Assembly (NCBI GenBank): GCA_032690845.1 | Contig: CM064426.1 | Span: 44,284,508-44,348,507 of the forward strand | Source of the DNA: Eleusine coracana subsp. coracana | Taxonomy: Eukaryota; Streptophyta; Magnoliopsida; Poales; Poaceae | Length of the DNA stretch: 64,000 nt | Direction: 5' to 3' | In this document: piece by piece, positions 25,401-32,312 of the stretch | How positions within the stretch are numbered: position 1 is the first letter of the stretch | Layout of the letters: each line of letters starts with the position of its first letter | Notes under the pieces: model-generated | Seen by the model: only the letters and a program-made list of their open reading frames with translations | Told to the model about the DNA's origin: nothing | The model's database searches: none | Position numbers and translations under genes: made by a program

Positions 25401-28400
25401 CATCGCAAAATTGATGGTAGATGGCCAGCTTATCTCAGATCAACATGGTAAACATGAGGCTGTTTTTGATTTCTATGATAAGCTCTTGGGGACTGCGGCT
25501 CAGAGAGAGTTTTCACTTGATCTACCAGCCTTTCATGCTCAACCTCAGGACCTCAGCATGTTGGACGATCCATTCACTGAAGAAGAGGTTTGGTCTACCA
25601 TCAAGAGCATGCCCCAGGACAAGGCGCCGGGCCCGACGGCTTCACCGGTCGATTTTATAGAGTATGTTGGGAAGTGATTAAGGCAGATGTCATGCTCGCT
25701 TTTGCTGCAGTTCACAGCAGTCACGTGTTCAAATTCAAGCTACTAAATACGGCGTTCGTTACTCTCCTTCCCAAGAAAGTTGATGCTGCTCAAGTAAAAG
25801 ATTTTTGCCCAATTAGTCTCATACACAGCTTTGCTAAATTGGTAGCAAAACTCATGGTCAACAGGTTAGCGCCTCTACTGCCCAGCATGGTTGATGCTAA
25901 TCAGACGGCGTTTATCATGGGAAGGAACATTCAAGATAACGTCCTATTGGTCCAGCAACTAGCAAAATGTCTACACCGGCAGAAGGAACCACATATTCTT
26001 CTCAAGATTGATATCTCAAAGGCCTTCGATTCTGTTTCTTGGTCCTTTTACTTGAAGTTTTGCAGCGGCTCGGATTTGGTAGAAAATGGTGTGACCTTCT
26101 TTGCCTCCTGCTTGCCACGGCCTCCACACAAGTCTTGATGAACGGGGAGCCAGGTGAGCTAATTCAGCACCACCGAGGGCTTCGACAGGGTGATCCCTTA
26201 TCACCTATGTTATTTATTCTTGTGATGGACGTGCTAAACTCCTTGGTGCTAAAAGCTACAAGTGATGGACTTCTACAACCGATAGCAGAACGTCGTGCAA
26301 AGCACAGGATTTCACTGTACGCAGATGACATGGTCATGTTCCTCAAGCCCTCAATGCCGATCTGACTGCTATCCAGCAACTACTAGAAGTCTTTGGGCAT
26401 GCTTCTGGATTGAACACTATTACCTTGCGAGGTTAGGAATTCTCCTTGCTCTTATCTTGGAATTCCTATCTCTACTCGCAAGCCTACCAAAGTTGAAATT
26501 CTCCCCCTGGTGGATAAAATTGCTGATCACCTCCCTCACTGGAAGGCCTCTCTTATGAACCAAGCTGCACGACTAGTCACAATCAAGGTGGTCTTATCTG
26601 CAGTGCCGATCTACACTATGATTGCTCTAGATTTTCCTAAATGGGCTATCAAGGCAGTAAATAAATTGCTTCGTGGTTTCTTGTGGACCGGAAGAGATAA
26701 GGCTAATGGGGGCAGCTGCTTGGTCACTTGGAACAAAGTGCAAAGGCCGTTGAAATATGGGGGCTTGGGTATTAAAAATTTGGAGCTGCAAGGTTGGGCT
26801 CTCTGAATTCGCTGGTTATGGCTGCAGAAGACTGATGCTTCTCGGCCTTGGCAGGGCCTGCCAGTGGAGGTACCTCGTAATGCTCAAGCTCTGTTTGAAG
26901 TGGCAGTATCAACTACAATTGGCAATGGAACATCTACAAAATTCTGGACAGACCGTTGGGTGGATGGAAAAACAATAGCAGAGATTGCACCTAATCTGTT
27001 TGGAGCCATCCCCACGAGATTGGTCAAGAACAGAACGGTGGCGCAGGCTTTGAACAATAGAGCATGGGTCCGTGATATCCAAGGAGCATTGACAGTCCAG
27101 ATCATAATTGAATATCTCAAGATATGGGACCTGGTAGATGGATTACAATTGCAGCATGATGTGCAGGATCAGCATGTGTGGCGTCTCTCTCAATCCGATG
27201 TCTACACAAGCAAGTCCGCGTATGATGCATTCTTCCTGGGTACTATCAGGTTTGCCCCGTGGAAACTAATTTGGAAATCCTGGGCTCCTCCTGACTGCAA
27301 GTTCTTCTTATGGCTCGCCACCAACAATCGGTGTTGGACAGCGGAACGTCTTGCAAAACGAAACCTGCCCCATCCTGCCGCTTGCCCGCTGTGTGACCAA
27401 GCCGAGGAAACAATCGACCATCTGCTTGTATCCTGTGTCTTCTCAAGACAGATATGGGCACTGGTGCTTCAGAAACTGAACATGTTGCAGCTTGCGCCTC
27501 AACCGACAGTTGGGCGATTTTCAAGCTGGTGGAGTTCGGCCAGATATCAAGTTCCAAAGGAAGCTAGGCGTGGCTTAACTCTCTGGTGATTCTAGTTGCT
27601 TGGGAACTTTGGAAGCACAGCAACAGTTGTGTTTGCGATGGAGCTCGACCTAGCATCCAACAGGTGTTATATGCGATAGGAACAGAGTGTGTGTTGTGGT
27701 GCCTAGCTGGGGCTACTCAGCTCCAGGACCTGGTGCTTCGTCTTATCTAAGTGGTTGCTTTTGGGGTTTTTGTTATGTAACAGTTGGTGCCTTGTGTAGC
27801 GTGAGTGGTGGAGTGCCTATGAAATGGTGCTGTGTAATTTTCCGGGTTCCTACCCGGGCTCTTTCTCTTCTTAATAAAATGACGTGCAGTTCTCCTGCAT
27901 GTTCGAGAAAAAAAAAAGAAAAAAAAAGAGTTCATTCGCAGCTGTCATATCTGTCAACGCAACAAAAAGAGCATCTGCACCCTGCTGGGCTTTTTCAACC
28001 TCTCGATGTTCCACACATAGTCTGTGGTGTTGACTGTAGTGGACCGCTTCTCCAAATATGCGCATTTCATTGCGCTCAGCCACCCATATATGGCCATGAC
28101 AGTTGCACAGGCGTTCTTCGCTGCACGACATTCCTTGTTCCATCGTCAGTTATCGTCATCCTGTCTTCACCAGCAACTTTTGGAAGGAGCTCTTCTGCCT
28201 CTCTGGCTCTACTTTGCGCCTCAGTTCGGCATTTCATCGTCAGACGGATGGGCAGTCTGAAGTGGACAACTGTGTGCTTGGTGTTTATCTCCGTTGTCTT
28301 GCTGGTGACAGACCAAAGAGTTGGTTGCGGTGGCTTCCTTGGGCAGAATACTGCTTCAATATGTTGTACCAGACGGCACTGAAGGCTACTCCATTCCATG

Positions 28401-30553
28401 TGGTTTATGGCCGCGAACCACCAGCTGTGCTTCCTTTCCAGCCAGGTTCTGCGCGAGTGATAGCTGTTGAGCGCCAAATGCAAGAGCGCAACACATTCCT
28501 GGCAGAAATTCAAGAACACCTTCTGCAGGCTCAGGATCACATGAAATGGGCTTATGACGGCCATCACAGAGATTTGGAATTTGCACTTGGAGACTGGGTT
28601 TGGTTGCGGCTTCATCAGCCTGCAGCAGTAACAGTTCATGATGGGACACAATCCAAGCTAGCGCCTAAATACTTCAGGCCCTATGAAATCCTGCAAGGCG
28701 TTGGTCCAGTTTCCTATCACTTACGTCTTCCAGCTGAGGCACGCATCCATGATGTTTTGCACGTTGTTTTCTTGAAGAAGTTTGAGGGTGACGCTCCGAC
28801 TACTACGGTGCCATTGCCGCCGATTGTCCATGGTCGTGCAGTTCCTCAGCCAGAGATGGTGGTGCGCGCTCGACCGACAAAGGATTCTTGGGAGCTTCTT
28901 GTTCGCTGGCTGGGTCGCACACCAGTGGATGCTACTTGGGAGCCGCTTGTAGAATTCAAAGAGGGTTATCCAGATTTTCAGCTCGATGACGAGCTGTTTT
29001 ACCAGGCAGGGGAAGTGTTGTGGATGCTTTCTTTGACCAGACTTATCATCGTAGAGCCGAGAAAGTCTCCACAGATTTAGGCGCAAGTAAAAGTGGCTGA
29101 GAGTCCTAGTTTCAGTTCTGTTAGGAACTTAGGATTGCTTGCAGAGTTGGTTTAGCTTACAAGGAGAATTAGTTTTTTGGATAGGAGATAAAGTCAGTTA
29201 TAGAGGTTGAGTCCCTTTCATAGAAGATTGTATTAGGGCTGTGCTATATAATGCCAGCGTAATCATTGAATAAAGCAAGCTCAGAGCCTCCAAAAGGGAG
29301 GGCGTGTAAGCCTTGTTCCTCGCTTACCTGCCTTCTAATCTAAGCCACATCACTTACATATTGTCACGTACAAATTGTTATTCTTCTTGCAGAATCATGT
29401 TCTCTTGACATGATTTTTACAGAAGTACTTGCTGGGCATTCACTAGTTCTGTTGGATCCATCTGTGTTCTTTTAGAGGCAGGAAGGGGCTAATGGGAACC
29501 CTGCGCTCCCACCACTCCTATTGTCAATGATTTCATCTACTACTCTGTTCCGATTTTACTGTCGTTTCAGACAAAGTATCTGTGCTACTGGCAGGCTAAC
29601 TCAGCTGGTCGGAACGACAAAAAAAAAAAAGAATGGAGGGAGTATGTGATACTAAAAACTAACATTTCATTACCAAATTTATACTTTTGGCATCCCCTAA
29701 TCCTACGTTCTTCCAATTTGGCACCTCCTACGAAACTTTTTTGCTCCATTCCTGTTTAGAACCACTAGAAAAAGCTACATGCAGTAATTAATCACTTAGC
29801 TTTTACATTGGCTTACATAGTCATTAATACTCTATCTTTTTGTTGTCATGTCAATTGAAAATGGTGGTTCAAAAAAATCCAGAGGAAGTCTGACGAGTAA
29901 GTATTCTCTGCTCTTACAACCTAATATTACATTACTGTCATCAAACCTTTACAATTTGCTCCGTTAAGTTCTGGGTGTGTTTATGCTTCTACCTTGAGAA
30001 AACTGAATCATGATCAAGTATGGAGTAGCACTAAGAATATACACCAGAATGGTTCGATTTTGGTCAAAGTGTCCATTTGTAGTTATAAATTACCGACTTT
30101 GCCTTGATATTTCAGTTTTGGTTTATGCTTGCATTTCCTCTTTTATTTTCATAACTTGACTAGCCAGTTAAGATAAATAGCCTAATGCAACAGTCCAACA
30201 CGGACTTGTGCTCACTAATATTTTTTGGAGCTTAATATATCCTATAATCCCTCAATATATTTCGGTTTATGCAATGTGACCCTTAAAGGCAACTTACTGA
30301 GGCTTTGAACTATTCTATTTTTCAATAAATCCCTTCAAATTCAAATTTCTGCTATTTGGACTTCTCAATATTCTTTTTTTTTATCATTGCTTGTTATATT
30401 TTGACTTTGTCGTTAACTTGAAGTTTCTTCATCACTTTTAAATTTGACAGTTACATACTCGAGTTCGATGATGACGAGGAGGATGGGTCTCTACCGCAAA
30501 GAGCAGTGCCATTCTATAGAGTTGTTGCCCTCCCGGAGGGCCACCGGCAGTGA
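4473..30553 (+). CDS. SGF29: SAGA-associated factor 29 (SGF29), 3' eight exons, partial at 5' end
   Basis: Exons, all with AG/GT borders and compatible phases: 4473-4566, 5004-5080, 5158-5267, 6670-6752, 12431-12481, 13624-13774, 29883-29896, 30451-30553 (stop TGA 30551-30553). They total 683 nt, or 227 codons. The plant protein is about 270 residues by my recollection, so roughly 45 N-terminal residues lie upstream of the window. The first half is helical and basic (QRKKIEVGEQKKKRIKSD). The second half, from KDEWFVVKVIHFD on, is the SGF29 tandem Tudor domain, with the aromatic cage region VYPGTTALYRATV and the DDYILEFDDDEEDG and PFYRVVALPEGH strands. In the family this module binds H3K4me2/3 and recruits SAGA to active promoters in the nucleus. 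No exon carries a stop or frameshift. Introns 6753-12430 and 13775-29882 are expanded by LTR elements. Confidence 0.9.
5268..6669 (+). other. SGF29 intron without other features
   Basis: A 1.4-kb GT-AG intron (donor GTTTCA at 5268, acceptor TTTCAG ending 6669). It is AT-rich with several T runs. I found no coding motif, LTR end or MITE terminus in it, so it looks like the native intron between the basic region and the first Tudor exon. Confidence 0.6.
6753..7405 (+). other. Left part of SGF29 intron, with a poly-G tract
   Basis: The donor GTATGT at 6753 is an excellent match to consensus. The 650 bp up to the Reina-1 insertion hold no gene. A run of 19 G lies at 7194-7212. The intron resumes at 12400 on the far side of Reina-1 and ends at the acceptor TTTGCAG (12430). 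Confidence 0.6.
7406..7703 (+). repeat. Reina-1 5' LTR
   Basis: 298 bp from TGTTATGTGGGG to CTCACCATAACA. It contains a TATA box (TATATAAG, 7580-7587), AATAAA at 7602-7607 and a CT microsatellite at about 7630-7645. Compared with the 3' LTR, the differences I see are mostly C in this copy versus T in the other, plus a 4-bp difference in the CT run. Confidence 0.93.
7706..7714 (+). other. Reina-1 primer-binding site
   Basis: TGGTATCAG two bases after the 5' LTR matches the start of the initiator-methionine tRNA complement (TGGTATCAGAGC in the usual form). The match fails after nine bases, which suggests decay or a variant primer. Confidence 0.75.
7748..8645 (+). pseudogene. Reina-1 gag, frameshifted before the zinc knuckle
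   Basis: The ATG at 7748 (context GCCGCCATGC) opens a capsid protein. An N-terminal coiled-coil stretch (about residues 15-55, DMAALLQAVLTKLDRLDVME) is followed by the retrotransposon gag capsid domain (KIDFPKYDGRSDPLSYIHQC to about residue 245) and a Gln-rich linker (VAAQQQQQLQLQQAQ). After about 8570 this frame turns into an Arg/His-rich shadow, while the true continuation, including a Cys/His cluster with CCNCDDKYVRGH, is in the frame that starts near 8650. Reina elements normally have one continuous gag-pol frame, so I read this as a disabling frameshift between 8570 and 8650. Gag would package the element RNA in cytoplasmic particles. Confidence 0.85.
8650..12165 (+). pseudogene. Reina-1 pol (protease, RT, RNase H, integrase, chromodomain), broken
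   Basis: One frame runs from 8650 to 10905 with a single in-frame TGA at 10084-10086. It holds the Cys/His gag tail, an aspartic protease (TLLDSGSTHTFI), RT (KLDLRSGYHQV, MPFGLTNA and the catalytic VLFDDVLIF near 9850) and RNase H (VECDASGFGFGAVL; LSRRDAD). A frameshift near 10900 moves to the integrase frame, which has a zinc-finger remnant (CSICQQNKTDHLHPAGLL) and the core SDRDPVFTSAFW and HPQSDGQSEA. A second frameshift near 11345 leads to the last frame, ending at 12165 with a GDWVWVRL segment and a chromodomain (RQILVQWRG, ASWEDLAEFQRLYP). Chromodomains steer integration to particular chromatin in this lineage. The final codons overlap the 3' LTR. Confidence 0.9.
12085..12098 (+). other. 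Reina-1 polypurine tract
   Basis: A purine-rich run of G and A with one T directly abuts the 3' LTR start, where second-strand priming is expected. It lies inside the reading frame of the pol C-terminus. Confidence 0.7.
12099..12394 (+). repeat. Reina-1 3' LTR
   Basis: 296 bp, TGTTATG to CATAACA, followed by the AGGAA duplication. Differences from the 5' LTR that I can see are C-to-T or G-to-A in this copy (for example CTCGTCGG becomes CTTGTCGG, and CCCCGAG becomes CCCTGAG) plus a shorter CT run. This is the pattern expected from deamination of methylated cytosine. Confidence 0.93.
12482..13623 (+). other. SGF29 intron without other features
   Basis: A 1.1-kb GT-AG intron (donor GTATGA at 12482, acceptor TTTCAG ending 13623). 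It contains a T run near 13350 followed by CTCGAAAAGG. No LTR, MITE end or coding motif was recognised. Confidence 0.55.
13775..14157 (+). other. Left end of the 16-kb SGF29 intron
   Basis: The donor GTAACA at 13775 follows the exon encoding the first half of the Tudor module. About 380 bp of AT-rich sequence with no recognised feature separates it from the copia-1 insertion at 14158. Confidence 0.5.
14158..14283 (-). repeat. copia-1 3' LTR
   Basis: 126 bp between TGTTGGAG and CCTAACA, carrying a TATATATA stretch. It is the left-hand copy on the plus strand, hence the downstream LTR of this minus-strand element. The flanking duplication AACAT lies at 14153-14157. Confidence 0.9.
14387..17898 (-). 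pseudogene. copia-1 pol: protease, integrase, RT, RNase H; broken
   Basis: Minus-strand segments in order. Protease at 17898-17350 has WVADSRASYHTM where the family has Asp-Ser/Thr-Gly, so the glycine is replaced. Integrase at 17428-16637 has FDLIHCDLWTSP, AVQCDND and, after an in-frame stop at about 16996-16998, KAERMIRTTND, giving the DDE triad. RT at about 15990-15247 has WIWTHKRRADG, QLDMKNVFLHS and LYGLKQAPRTWY. RNase H at 15136-14387 has VYTDPDWTGCPDT, KHVEIDLHFIRD and VDIFTKGLPSS. The RT YVDD region falls in a different frame near 15300. Stops and frame changes make the polyprotein non-functional. Long poly-C runs at 14359-14374 and nearby fall just downstream. Confidence 0.85.
16066..16471 (-). 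repeat. In-frame tandem repeats in the copia-1 integrase-RT linker
   Basis: About eight tandem copies of a 30-bp unit (around CCACGCGTGGCACAGACG, 16232-16471) encode a ten-residue Pro/Ser/Ala-rich repeat on the minus strand, of the form SSAPRAAPES. Next to it lie two copies of a GGCGGTGGTGGCGGAGAGA unit (16066-16122), encoding Pro-rich sequence. The array lies between the end of the integrase and the RT, where copia polyproteins have a flexible linker. Each 30-bp unit contains the palindrome CCACGCGTGG or a variant of it. Confidence 0.8.
17939..19593 (-). pseudogene. copia-1 gag, broken
   Basis: The minus-strand ATG at 19593 (MADRRPPPPSPSIFPP) starts a protein with a long Pro/Ala/Gly-rich N-terminal region. 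The copia capsid domain follows (NIRALVFVVLDPGSSTYGRW, DHVLTDKPATARDALW, DLQYIVRSND) and ends at an in-frame TAG at 18664-18666. Downstream, in other frames, come the rest of the capsid (GMVDALHDLGCPMSDRS, NSNYDLLRTWIPDSAPFP, DNLVLDKITRGLAP) and a Pro-rich tail to about 17939. The TAG is consistent with a Trp codon hit by a G-to-A change. Several G or C homopolymers (18084-18097 and 18299-18314) interrupt the tail and may hide sequencing errors. Confidence 0.8.
19660..19784 (-). repeat. copia-1 5' LTR
   Basis: 125 bp, TGTTGGAG to TTTAACA on the plus strand, followed by the duplication AACAT (19785-19789). Being the right-hand copy, it is the promoter LTR of this minus-strand element. It lies about 65 bp from the gag ATG at 19593. 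Confidence 0.9.
19803..20134 (+). repeat. Reina-2 5' LTR
   Basis: 332 bp with CTATATAA near 20023-20030 and AATAAA at 20048-20053. Its last bases are CCACATTG where the partner LTR has CCACATCA. The element PBS, TGGTATCCAGAGCC at 20137-20150, follows after two bases; it is the initiator-tRNA complement with one extra C. Confidence 0.88.
20200..20976 (+). pseudogene. Reina-2 gag, fragmented
   Basis: Pieces in several frames resemble the Reina-1 capsid: an N-terminal helix (DSLATILKELAALKNDVTTV near 20260-20325), CEQFFHAHETPEGGKVWLAS (20349-20594 frame), a TWEQFIKFVNQPFGPP-like stretch near 20615-20660 and a LARVYEHR-like helix near 20855-20880. The capsid N-terminus and core are recognisable only by comparison with 7748-8645. 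The gene is cut at 20976 by the solo LTR, and its tail resumes at 22925. Confidence 0.7.
20977..22919 (-). mobile_element. Solo LTR of a SIRE/Maximus-like copia element
   Basis: A 1943-bp insertion in the Reina-2 gag, flanked by GTCTC (20972-20976 and 22920-22924), with no internal coding. The left end, TATGAGGATCTAGGAGTCC then GAGGG, a 17-base G run at 21003-21019 and TGAATTGG, resembles the border at 62518 of the copia element in this window (GGACCTAGAAGG, then GGGGGGAGGGTGAATGGG), with the same orientation relative to the sequence. The right end is TTACA. By that comparison the LTR sense is the minus strand. The expected terminal TG is TA here. An LTR left alone by LTR-LTR recombination is the simplest reading. 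Confidence 0.75.
21998..22357. repeat. 180-bp tandem duplication built around palindromic CTTACGGCGAC motifs
   Basis: Two copies (about 21998-22176 and 22177-22357) each contain CTCCATGGATCACCATACCT, a palindrome of the type CCTTACGNCGACCTCGCCGTAAGG, a GTACCAGAAAACNACTTC segment and TTCTTCTTGACT. Further single copies of the palindrome half-sites run from about 21720 to 22450. The repeats lie within the SIRE-like solo LTR. Confidence 0.85.
22925..25196 (+). pseudogene. Reina-2 pol N-terminal part (gag tail, protease, RT, RNase H)
   Basis: The gag tail (LTPAEMAAKRKRDECYNCTE, near 22950) is followed by protease (ALVDSGSTHSFLSVAAAQQ, near 23200) and RT segments. An in-frame TGA at 23902-23904 stands where the Reina-1 frame has Arg before FCVDY. 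RT continues with KHDLRSGYHQVLMH, GLTNAPATFQALMNDVL and the catalytic VFFDDILIYS (near 24200). A frameshift or deletion near 24285 leads to FLGLTGYYRKFIRNY and the RNase H (VVDCDKSGSGFGAVLHQGGG). The segment ends in the integrase N-terminus (GHEGIQKTLSHLRA), where LINE-2 begins. It is parallel to 8650-10905 of Reina-1 but with more breaks. Confidence 0.82.
23392..23655 (+). repeat. 132-bp in-frame tandem duplication in Reina-2 pol
   Basis: Copies 23392-23523 and 23524-23655 differ at only a few bases and encode two 44-residue units beginning LILLD and containing CWRDDHRVVCHGITVRSG, between the protease and the RT. The unit corresponds to a single block in Reina-1 (MSFWHHDHQVVLQG near 9199-9240). 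The length is divisible by three, so the frame is kept. Confidence 0.88.
25197..27589 (+). pseudogene. LINE-2 reverse transcriptase and zinc-binding domain, broken
   Basis: Frames in order: the pre-RT linker (LYLKEGDANTRLFHQQARYR, near 25330) to the RT entry DKAPGP; an RT part with FCPISLIHSFAKLVAKLM, IMGRNIQDN and LLKIDISKAFDSVSW; then GLRQGDPLSPMLF and the catalytic YADDMVMFL (near 26318-26345); then GGLGIKNLELQG; and a zinc-binding module (CKFFLWLATNNRCWTAERL; CPLCDQAEETIDHLLVSC) at 27290-27470. Four or more frame changes interrupt it. The domain set matches LINE-1 at 1167-3269, but the sequences are clearly different families. Confidence 0.83.
25197..27929 (+). mobile_element. 5'-truncated L1-type LINE (LINE-2) inserted in the Reina-2 integrase
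   Basis: About 2.7 kb starting in the linker before RT and ending in A-rich runs (27909-27918 and 27920-27929, separated by one G), with AATAAA at 27873-27878. It replaces part of the integrase zinc-finger region; the Reina frame picks up at once after the A run. No endonuclease is present, so the 5' part was never copied, as is usual for target-primed reverse transcription. A short hairpin (CCGGGTTCCTACCCGGG, about 27842-27858) lies in its 3' UTR. Confidence 0.87.
27930..29080 (+). pseudogene. Reina-2 integrase core and chromodomain, broken
   Basis: After LINE-2 the integrase zinc finger resumes (CHICQRNKKEHLHPAG-like reading, 27945-28000). VVDRFSKYAHFIALSHPY (28024 frame) follows, then the frame 28103-29080 with RHPVFTSNFW, SSAFHRQTDGQSEVDN, the GDWVWLRL segment and a chromodomain (WELLVRWLGRTPVDATWEP near 28890-28950). 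Compared with Reina-1, the aspartate-rich core and the QSDGQSE motif are recognisable, with the serine of QSDG changed to T. The frame runs into the 3' LTR, as in Reina-1. Confidence 0.83.
29016..29352 (+). repeat. Reina-2 3' LTR
   Basis: 337 bp from TGTTGTGGATGC to CCACATCA, followed by CTTAC. It shares TATCATCGTAGAGCC, GGCGCAAGTAAAAGTGGCTG and TGCTATATAATGCCAGC with the 5' LTR. It differs at many sites and has an indel near the poly(A) region (GCAAGCTCAGAGCCTCC versus GCAATCAAGAACAATTAG). Confidence 0.88.
29358..29882 (+). other. Right end of the large SGF29 intron, before the microexon
   Basis: AT-rich intron sequence with a short Stowaway MITE (listed separately). The acceptor before the microexon reads AAAAAATCCAG, with a weak pyrimidine tract; a TCAATTGAAAATG stretch lies just upstream. 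Confidence 0.5.
29543..29642. mobile_element. Short Stowaway-like MITE
   Basis: About 100 bp bounded by TA at 29541-29542 and 29643-29644. The left end CTCTGTTCCGATTTTACTGTCG pairs with the right end region CGGAACGAC ... GAATGGAGGGAG. The A run before the right end suggests some decay. The ends resemble the CTCCGTTCCGATTTACT class of grass Stowaway elements. Confidence 0.7.
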
Positions 30554-30830
30554 TGGTGTGTAACAGTGTCACCCTTCGGCGTAGTGTAGTGTAATGGAGA
30601 GCTGCGATATGATATGAGGTATTTAAGGGTGACAATGTTATGGTCTTATCACAGCTGCAACTGGCCACGCCAGGCAGCGCAGAAAGCCTGTCGTTTGTGG
30701 TAACCGCAAGTGTGGCTTGCATGCTCACCATGCGTTCATAGGTTCCCTAGGCTGTCTAAGGTCTTGTGTTTTGTAAATAGAAGCGATGGATTCATTGTTG
30801 CATTTCAAATAAAATTAAGTATTTTATTCC
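30554..30830 (+). other. SGF29 3' UTR with poly(A) signal
   Basis: The sequence downstream of the SGF29 stop has no ORF continuation. AATAAA lies at 30808-30813 in an AT-rich stretch with ATTAAGTATTTTATTCC just after it, a reasonable plant polyadenylation region. The exact cleavage site cannot be read from sequence. Confidence 0.6.
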
Positions 30831-30930
30831 AAATGTGTATACCAATTTGGCGAGGTCGTCACACAATCCAGTATCCCTGAAGATGCCTCAGCGGTGGCCT
30901 CCTGGCCACAGGTTACACTCCATTGGTTAG

Positions 30931-31886
30931 TGTCATACCTGGTTCCAATTATGGAAACCGTCTGAATGCGTGTTTAGGATCAACTTTTTATGCACATAGG
31001 ATAATTATTACGATAAAAGAATAATATGTTTATTAAATTGATAACATCATTACGAAGGTTACTCATATGTCAAAAGTAAAATATTACATTGCAGTGAAAT
31101 AACTAATCGTTGGCATTCTTCAGTTCCTATAGAAAGTCGATTGGAAGACCGCATGCCTAGTCTTCTCCATTGTTTTCATAGTTGTATCATCATTCTACTT
31201 TAGCTGAGCAGCGACATAGGATACATGTCGTACTTAGCAAGTGGCAAAAAGATGACATGAGGCTATAGATAAGAAAGGCTTAATAGGGTTTATTGCATGG
31301 GCTTTTAATTTTCTAAGCATCTTAATTACTAGGTGAGGATCCTCCCAACCATTAATCCACATGGTACTATTCAAGCCAAGTCTAACATCCTCCTCCAATC
31401 TCAACCATTTCCAATCATAACTATCCACAAACCACCAATTAATCAAGTGAGGGATCTAGCCCGCTCATGACCGTGAGCACGGTTGTCATGACAGTTTTAC
31501 ACTCTGCAGAGGTTGCGCCACTTTACCCACAAGTCGTGATTTCGTCCCCTGTTGTCAGGTGGACTAAAGTCTCCATGTTGTTATGCCGGCCAAGCACTAG
31601 CACACTTCCTTGGGTGTGCGGCCAGGAGATCAGTACAAGGCTTTTATAAAGGGTCTTCTAGTATATGCTAGCCACAAAGGTTCCACTCCCGTCCAAAAGT
31701 GATAACCCATCAACAAGCAGCTCATCACCCCAGGAGCCCCCTCTTGAGCCATTCGGATACAAGGACAATCCTCTTGATTTCCATTCCCCGCTCTATCAAA
31801 TGCTGCACCGACACTGGGAGAGCTCCTAATTAACCAACCAAGCTATTTCATAACAGCCTTGTGATGGCACTGTTATCCTGGGTTAC
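30931..31886. repeat. Unassigned repeat-like DNA, possibly the start of a long LTR
   Basis: The segment starts TGTCATACCTGGTTCC, which looks like an LTR 5' end, and includes phrases typical of grass LTR sequence (GACCGTGAGCACGGTTG, a self-complementary stretch near 31470; CACTTTACCCACAAGTCGTG). No coding motif was found. The Tat LTR begins at 31887, so the segment may be an older LTR cut by it. This is family resemblance only and I could not identify the element. Confidence 0.3.
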
Positions 31887-32260
31887 TGTGGGATACTTGC
31901 CTTACGGGTATCTGAAGATATGCTTAAGTCGATAGCTGACCGGGTACTTCATCAACAAGGAAGCCGACCGAGTCGGCTTGAAGCGCAAGGCAATTAGAGA
32001 TAGACTTTCTATATAAATCCTTATAGACTACAAGTATGACTCTTCATGTACCCCCTGCCAACCGGATATATAAGGCGGCAGGGTACCCCCATCGAGGGAT
32101 ATCAGATTACAAGCAATACAAACCATAAAACAGAGGACGTAGGGTTTTTACTCTTATCAAGTGGGCCCGAACCTGTCCAACTCCACGTCTTATGTTAACC
32201 ATCGTAGTTCTTAGTCTCGACATAGCCCTATATATTTACTGCCGAGATCAAGCTTCGACA
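31887..32260 (+). repeat. Tat-element 5' LTR and PBS
   Basis: 374 bp from TGTGGGATACTTGCC to AGCTTCGACA, with a GGATATATAAGGCGG promoter-like box near 32065-32078. The PBS region TTGGCACGCCAGGTAGGGG follows at 32262-32280, a sequence characteristic of Tat-lineage elements. The preceding bases are GTTAC; no partner duplication is available because the 3' end is lost. Confidence 0.8.
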
Positions 32261-32312
32261 GTTGGCACGCCAGGTAGGGGACAAGGCTCGTCGGGATTCT
32301 CTGTCGACTGCG

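Larger units (their letters stand above)
19803..29352 (+). mobile_element. Second Reina-like Ty3/gypsy element (Reina-2), interrupted by a solo LTR and a LINE
   Basis: LTRs of 332 and 337 bp (TGTTG..., ending CCACATCA in the 3' copy) are flanked by CTTAC (19798-19802 and 29353-29357). The 5' LTR ends in TG instead of CA, but the duplication and the PBS spacing fix the border. Once the solo LTR (20977-22919) and LINE-2 (about 25197-27929) are set aside, about 4.9 kb remains with Reina-type gene order, including a chromodomain. It is heavily mutated and older than Reina-1. It lies in the same SGF29 intron as copia-1; only 18 bp separate the two elements. Confidence 0.9.

Noticed and set aside
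31234..31446. A 70-codon minus-strand frame
   Set aside because: Short, no motif, in repeat-like DNA.
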